9,975 nt of DNA from Candidatus Brocadiia bacterium (GTDB lineage Bacteria; Planctomycetota; MHYJ01; WSZJ01): contig JABWAY010000143.1 in NCBI GenBank assembly GCA_013360825.1, forward strand, positions 1-9,975, written 5' to 3'. Both the position numbers and the translations under genes were made by a program. Below are positions 6,765-9,975 of the stretch, piece by piece (the stretch's first letter is position 1; each line of letters starts with the position of its first letter). The notes under the pieces were generated by a model, which worked only from the letters and a program-made list of their open reading frames with translations, was not told the DNA's origin and made no database searches.

Positions 6765-7043
6765 TTACCCGGCCGTTCCGGGGCGGACGCCGAGGCCGAA
6801 GTCCCGCATCCGCTGTGCGAAGAGCGCGACATCCTCCTCGACCGTCGCGTCCTCGACCTCAAACTGCTCGTACAGCCGGCGGGCGATCCCGGGGAGGTCC
6901 AGCCCCTCCCGCAGCCCGGACAGCACGGCGAGCCCGGTGCCGTTGACGCTGTACGAGTGCCCGGTTCGCGGGTCGAACACAAACCCGGTCTCGCTGATCG
7001 CGAGGGCTCGAAGCGCGGACGGGTCGAAGTCGGTGCGGCTCAC
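6765..7043 (-). CDS. PqqD-like RRE peptide-binding protein
   Basis: A protein of 92 residues (97 if the upstream TTG is used) with the PqqD / RiPP recognition element pattern. A beta-hairpin GFVFDPRTGHSYSVNGTG leads into a winged-helix-like part (LAVLSGLREGLDLPGIARRLYEQFEV, then VEEDVALFAQRMRDFGL). This fold binds the leader of a ribosomal peptide and presents it to the modifying enzyme; it is not catalytic. Two starts are possible. TTG at 7058 has only a weak GGGGA upstream. GTG at 7043 has GGGAG (7056-7052) at 8-base spacing, and I prefer it. It is the first gene of the operon, read away from the SEC-C gene, and ends 4 bases before the ATP-grasp start. It is not pqqD proper, because no other pqq gene is present. 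Its likely peptide partner is the leader-like N-terminus of the decarboxylase. Confidence 0.8.
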   Translation of the reverse strand: MSRTDFDPSALRALAISETGFVFDPRTGHSYSVNGTGLAVLSGLREGLDLPGIARRLYEQFEVEDATVEEDVALFAQRMRDFGLGVRPGTAG

Positions 7044-7193
7044 GGTGAGGTCTCCCAAGGGTCTGTCCCCGCGGGAGATAACGGCGGCCGGCCCGATCTA
7101 TTGTGGAGACTCCGAAATTCTGCGGGTCGGGCGCGCCTCCGGGTCCGCAGGTTCCTCGCGCACCGCCGCACTCCCCCGTACGATGCCCGCACG
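7044..7193. promoter_or_regulatory. Divergent control region between the operon and the SEC-C gene
   Basis: These 150 bases separate two divergent genes and should hold both promoters. An inverted repeat lies inside it: CTGCGG (7120-7125) and CCGCAG (7145-7150), extendable by a G-T wobble. An AT-richer patch at 7097-7120 (ATCTATTGTGGAGACTCCGA), unusual for this DNA, is the best place for the minus-strand promoter, but I cannot assign -35 and -10 hexamers. No small peptide gene with a leader motif is seen here on either strand. Confidence 0.35.
7179..7184 (+). promoter_or_regulatory. Possible -10 element of a leaderless SEC-C transcript
   Basis: TACGAT ends 9 bases before the ATG at 7194, and the SEC-C gene has no Shine-Dalgarno sequence. 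A -10 hexamer this close to the start codon would give a transcript beginning at or next to the ATG. No good -35 is visible, so confidence is low. Confidence 0.25.
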
Positions 7194-7649
7194 ATGGAAC
7201 CATTCGAACGCGACAGCGTGGAAGGCTGGATCGCCGACTTCATCGAGTCCACGCCCTTCCGTCCCTGGCGCGGCGTCCCCGGCCTCGACGCCGCCCCGGT
7301 TCTGATGGCGTTCATGGAGGCCGCGTGCGCCTCGATGTCGCCGGGGGACCTGGACGAGCCCGCGGTCCGTCGGGGGCTCCTGTCCGGCGTCGCGAAGCTG
7401 GCGCTGACACCGGACCTGCGGGCCGCCGTGCCGCAGGTGACCGGCGCCTTCCTGGGATTTCTGGAGTCGGAGGGGCGCCTGTCGGGCGGCGCCTCGCTCG
7501 GGACCTACGCCGGGGCGCTGAGCGCAGCGTTCGAGAAGCAGGCCCGGCCCGAGGGGACGCCGTTCCGCAGTGCCGGGGCTCCGTTGGGCCGGAACGACCC
7601 CTGTCCCTGCGGGAGCGGGCGGAAGTACAAGAAGTGCTGCGGGGGATAG
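7194..7649 (+). CDS. SEC-C motif protein
   Basis: A 151-residue protein ending in a SEC-C zinc motif: GRNDPCPCGSGRKYKKCCG (132-150), with ligands C137, C139, C148 and C149. This module is found at the SecA C-terminus, where it binds SecB and ribosomes, and at the end of many otherwise unrelated small proteins. Here the first 125 residues are a mostly helical domain I do not recognise (for example VEGWIADFIEST, LMAFMEAACASM, LLSGVAKLALTPDLRAAV). The function is therefore unknown beyond a likely zinc-dependent contact with a protein or ribosome. It is complete, not a SecA fragment, because no DEAD motor sequence is present. The frame is open upstream, but the ATG at 7194 begins the first plausible domain sequence. 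There is no SD, and the transcript may be leaderless. It diverges from the RRE/ATP-grasp operon and converges on the next gene. Confidence 0.8.
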   Translation: MEPFERDSVEGWIADFIESTPFRPWRGVPGLDAAPVLMAFMEAACASMSPGDLDEPAVRRGLLSGVAKLALTPDLRAAVPQVTGAFLGFLESEGRLSGGASLGTYAGALSAAFEKQARPEGTPFRSAGAPLGRNDPCPCGSGRKYKKCCGG

Positions 7650-7654
7650 AGGGG

Positions 7655-7696
7655 GGGGGGACACGACCACCCCGCGAACTCCACCCCGGTCCCCCC
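7655..7696. terminator. Possible bidirectional hairpin in a convergent junction
   Basis: GGGGGGAC (7655-7662) is an exact inverted repeat of GTCCCCCC (7689-7696), giving an 8-bp stem with a 26-base loop. It lies between the stops of two convergent genes, 5 bases after the SEC-C stop and 8 bases beyond the stop of the next gene. There is no T-run. The left arm is part of a run of ten G (7651-7660), so G-run slippage or misreading could alter it. Confidence 0.3.
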
Positions 7697-7703
7697 GGCG
7701 ACC

Positions 7704-8438
7704 TCAGCCCCGGCGCAGGGTCGCCTTCGCGTCGGTTCCCCATTCCATCAGTTTCAGCGTCGACTTCGTGCGGCCGTCAAAGAGAAGCGTCACGACGCCG
7801 CCCTTCCAGGTCGGCTTCCCCTTCCACTCGATCTTCCCCTCCTGGATGCTCGCCCGGCAGATGCCGTTCTCGTCCGCGTAGAGGGCGAAGGGGATCTCCG
7901 GCGAGAGGACGAGGACCTGCCGGGTCTTGACCGGCGCCCCGAATCCTTCCAGCTCGGTCCGGATCTCGATGGTCTCGGTGACGTGTTCCTTCCCCTGGAT
8001 CGTGGCTTTTCCCGCGGTCACCTCCGCCGTGCCGGTGGCCGCATCGTTCCCCGGGTCCGCGAGCATCGCGCGGGTCAGGTTCAGTTCCACACCCTTCTCG
8101 CCGGGCTTGCCCCAGAAGGCGCGCTTCACCTTCCGGTCCTTGAGTCCGACGGAACAGAGGATCACGGTTCCGGGGAAGTACTCCACCGTCGTCCGGTCCT
8201 CCTCGATCCAGACGACATCCGCCTCGACACCCACGCACGCGAGGCGGTATTCGAGTTTCGCCTCCCCGTCCCGCTCGAGCGTCCGCTTCACCCAGTCGCC
8301 GTTCTTGAGGGTGGCGACATCATGATCCAGCCACGCGTTCTCCGAGACGTCGGGTTTCGAGTGCTGTGCCGCTGCCGTGGAAGGGATGCAGGCGAGGGCG
8401 GCGAACAGGGCGAGCGCGTGCAGGGGGCGGGAGAGCAT
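7704..8438 (-). CDS. Secreted protein of unknown function
   Basis: A 244-residue protein with a clear signal peptide: basic/polar start, hydrophobic core at about 7-19, likely cleavage after AAA (22-24) before QHSKPD. The core contains A-L-A-C17, but this is a poor lipobox, so ordinary signal-peptidase cleavage is more likely. The mature part is strand-rich and polar, with repeated V/T-rich strands (LEYRLACVGVEADVVWIEED, GTAEVTAGKATIQGKEHVTETIEIRTEL, GGVVTLLFDGR) and cysteines C68, C95 and C194. I recognise no catalytic motif or family. The ATG at 8438 follows TGAGGAGA at 6-base spacing, a strong site. It lies 87 bases after the Lys/Arg-rich gene on the same strand, so linkage in one transcript is possible but not shown. 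Confidence 0.8.
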   Translation of the reverse strand: MLSRPLHALALFAALACIPSTAAAQHSKPDVSENAWLDHDVATLKNGDWVKRTLERDGEAKLEYRLACVGVEADVVWIEEDRTTVEYFPGTVILCSVGLKDRKVKRAFWGKPGEKGVELNLTRAMLADPGNDAATGTAEVTAGKATIQGKEHVTETIEIRTELEGFGAPVKTRQVLVLSPEIPFALYADENGICRASIQEGKIEWKGKPTWKGGVVTLLFDGRTKSTLKLMEWGTDAKATLRRG

Positions 8439-8525
8439 GGAGGGTCTCCTCAGGGGTCGGAGACGCCATCATGACGAGTCGGGGACCCGCGGGCACCTGA
8501 AATCGGCGGCGGAGGACGCGAGGGC

Positions 8526-8810
8526 TTACCGGCTCCCCCGGCCGCCGTTCTTCCTGGCGGCCTTCTTCCGCGTCTTCTTCTCCGCGGCCTTTCGGCGGCC
8601 CTTTCGGGACAGGCGCTGGAGCAGCCCCGACAGCTCCTTTGCGGACGTGCTCATCGAGGTCGCCGCGAGCTGGACGATGTCGGACATGAGGGAGCGGACC
8701 TCGGCGGCGGAGACCCGGGGCTCGACGGATTTCCGCCGTGCGGGAGCCGGGGCGTGGAGCGCCTTGCGGCGGGGGGTGGATCGGGGCTCGGGCTTGCGGC
8801 GCCGGGGCAT
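8526..8810 (-). CDS. Lys/Arg-rich small basic protein
   Basis: A 94-residue, very basic protein of unknown function. Seen: a basic, Pro-rich N-terminal arm (MPRRRKPEPRSTPRR, 1-15, running to about 32); a central amphipathic helical part (SAAEVRSLMSDIVQLAATSM, then SAKELSGLLQRL, about 34-67); and a basic tail (68-94) with clusters such as KGRRKAAEKKTRKKAARK. Basic Lys/Ala-rich tails of this kind occur in H1-like nucleoid proteins and in some RNA-binding proteins, so nucleic-acid binding is a fair inference, not a finding. I choose the ATG at 8810, with GGAG about 8 bases upstream. The longer version from a GTG at 8930 would overlap the end of the TPR gene and has a less protein-like extension. 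It sits 83 bases after the TPR gene. Confidence 0.6.
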   Translation of the reverse strand: MPRRRKPEPRSTPRRKALHAPAPARRKSVEPRVSAAEVRSLMSDIVQLAATSMSTSAKELSGLLQRLSRKGRRKAAEKKTRKKAARKNGGRGSR

Positions 8811-8893
8811 CGGGGGGACTCCGCGGGGGACCGCACGAGCGTCGCGCCGGGAGAGACGGGAGGCAAGGAAAACGCGCGCGGCCCCCGCCGGCG
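8811..8893. other. Intergenic gap between the TPR and basic-protein genes
   Basis: These 83 bases hold a GGAG (about 8819-8822, minus strand) that serves as the likely ribosome site of the basic-protein gene. I see no hairpin followed by a T-run, so read-through from the TPR gene is possible. Confidence 0.3.
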
Positions 8894-9975
8894 TTATTTC
8901 GGGGATCTCCTCCGGATCTCCGCGACGCACTGTGCCGCGGAGTTCGAGAGCCAGGAGTCCGCCGGAGCGAGCTGGATGACCCGCTCGAAGCCCGCCAGGG
9001 CGTCCGCGAAGCTCCGGTTCCGGAATTGCGCGGTGGACCGCCAGAACAGCGCGTGCGCGTGATCCGGGTTCGTCGCCAGGATCCTGTCGGACAACTGGTA
9101 GAGCTCGTCGTTCTTCCCGTGACGGAGGAGCACGGTCAGCCTCAGGTCCAGGGCGCGGGGATCGTCCGGCTTGAGTCTCTCGATCTCATCCAGGTCGCGG
9201 AGAACCGGCTCGAGAGGGCCGGCCTGGTTCAGGTCGGCGCGTTCGAACAGGATCTCGACGGAGTGGGGAAGGGCCTTCACGCCGTCGTCGGCCGCCAGGG
9301 CCGCCAGGGCTTTCCTGTCGAGGGCCCGGAGCAGGCGGATCCGGTCGAGATGGGTCTGCTCCCTGGCCGGATCGAGCGCGAGCAGGCGCTCCAGGTCCGC
9401 CAGGGCCCCGTCGTTCTGGCGCAGCCAGGTCAGCGTCGCGGCGCGGGCGCGGAGTCCGTCCTCGTGGTCGGGCTGGATCGCGAGCCCCGCATTCAGGTCG
9501 TCGAGCGCGCTTCCCAGATTCCTCCGCGCCAGCTGCCCCTCCCCCCGGCGGATCAGGACGACCGCGCATTTCGGGAGGACCCTGAGGATCCGCGTGAAAT
9601 CCTCGACCGCGAGGTCGTGCCGGTCAAGGGCGGCGAGGACGAGGCCGCGCTGGTGGCGGGCCGGGATGAACTCCGGATCGATCGCGAGGATCCGGTCAAA
9701 AGTCTCCTGTCGGGGTTCGTCCGCCCCCGACTTCAGCCGCAGGACCGCGAGCGTCTGCATCGCGGGGACATGGTCCGGCGCCAGCGCCAGGACCTGCTCG
9801 GCGGTCTGCGCCGCGAGCGCGGCGCGGTCGGCGCGGGCGAGGGCGGACGCCAGGCAGGAGAGGAATCGTGGATTTCCCGGCCTCCGGCGGACCGCCACGG
9901 AGAAGGCGTCCACCGCCTCGGATCCGGATGCGGCGACGCCGCGCAGCCAGGGTGCCCGGGGATCGGTCGCGTCGC
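8894..9975 (-). CDS. Large TPR protein, 5' end beyond the window
   Basis: The C-terminal 359 residues of a tetratricopeptide-repeat protein. The frame is open to the right edge, and residues before the first possible GTG start (9913) still read like protein (DPRAPWLRGVAASGSEAVDAF), so the gene very likely starts outside. About nine TPR-like units are visible, many ending in the typical L-x-x-D/N-P turn: LALAPDHVPA, LAIDPEFIPA, LAIQPDHEDG, LALDPAREQT, ERLKPDDPRA, LATNPDHAHA, IQLAPADSWL. Such proteins are alpha-solenoid scaffolds for protein-protein contacts. Any N-terminal signal, kinase or membrane domain would be off the window, so location and role cannot be stated. The C-terminus ends in a basic EIRRRSPK. 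It is followed on the same strand by the basic-protein gene. Confidence 0.85.
   Translation of the reverse strand, partial: DATDPRAPWLRGVAASGSEAVDAFSVAVRRRPGNPRFLSCLASALARADRAALAAQTAEQVLALAPDHVPAMQTLAVLRLKSGADEPRQETFDRILAIDPEFIPARHQRGLVLAALDRHDLAVEDFTRILRVLPKCAVVLIRRGEGQLARRNLGSALDDLNAGLAIQPDHEDGLRARAATLTWLRQNDGALADLERLLALDPAREQTHLDRIRLLRALDRKALAALAADDGVKALPHSVEILFERADLNQAGPLEPVLRDLDEIERLKPDDPRALDLRLTVLLRHGKNDELYQLSDRILATNPDHAHALFWRSTAQFRNRSFADALAGFERVIQLAPADSWLSNSAAQCVAEIRRRSPK

Noticed and set aside
6761..6982. A longer N-terminus for the ATP-grasp protein (frame open to 6982)
   Set aside because: The extension overlaps the PqqD-like gene in another frame and has no domain character. The start at 6760 fits operon spacing.
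6765..7043. Calling the RRE gene pqqD and the locus a PQQ or lasso cluster
   Set aside because: No PqqA-like precursor, radical SAM enzyme, PqqB/C, lasso protease or cyclase is present in the window.
1..9975. CRISPR arrays, tRNA/rRNA genes, insertion sequences, integrase or phage genes, toxin-antitoxin or defence nuclease genes
   Set aside because: Reading both strands shows no regularly spaced repeats, no transposase or integrase motifs, no tRNA-like cloverleaf and no recognised defence domains.

Overview
The window is very G+C-rich bacterial chromosomal DNA. Codons end strongly in G or C, Shine-Dalgarno sites are usually clear, and genes are packed head to tail with short overlaps. The mix of small secreted proteins of unknown function, TPR proteins, a SEC-C protein and a Lys/Arg-rich small protein would suit a Planctomycetota-like or other GC-rich environmental lineage (Myxococcota, Acidobacteriota). 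No marker gene is present, so this is only a guess. I see no rRNA, tRNA, CRISPR array, insertion sequence or phage gene.

Layout. (1) 178-1366, plus strand: a small lipoprotein and a DUF3592-like membrane protein. (2) 7043 down to 1442, minus strand: a tight five-gene operon. In transcription order it encodes a PqqD-like RRE (RiPP recognition element) protein, an ATP-grasp ligase, a fold-type III PLP decarboxylase, a urea-transporter scaffold fused to an M23 metallopeptidase domain, and a secreted TPR protein. Junctions are a 4-bp gap, a 20-bp overlap, a 3-bp gap and a 4-bp ATGA overlap, so the genes are very likely co-expressed. (3) 7194-7649, plus strand: a SEC-C zinc-motif protein diverging from the operon. 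(4) Minus strand again: a secreted protein of unknown function (8438-7704), a 94-aa basic protein (8810-8526) and a large TPR protein whose start lies beyond the right edge.

The operon in block 2 is the part worth attention. The decarboxylase is complete and carries its catalytic residues. Before its normal start it has an N-terminal extension of about 35 residues that reads like a lasso-peptide leader (Y6-x-x-P9-x-L11, then a Gly and an MNK segment). A PqqD-like protein, the fold that binds such leaders, is encoded two genes upstream, with an ATP-grasp ligase between them. No separate precursor peptide is visible. The simplest reading is that the decarboxylase itself carries the recognition tag. 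The RRE protein would then dock the ligase onto the decarboxylase, or the tag would act as a built-in carrier for an amino acid that is ligated and decarboxylated. This is inference.

The next gene joins a UT-family membrane domain to an extracytoplasmic M23 domain. By eye, the UT half lacks the polar residues that coordinate urea in characterised channels, so its substrate may not be urea. Together with the exported TPR protein, the operon could make a small amine-type or peptide-linked product and handle it at the cell envelope.
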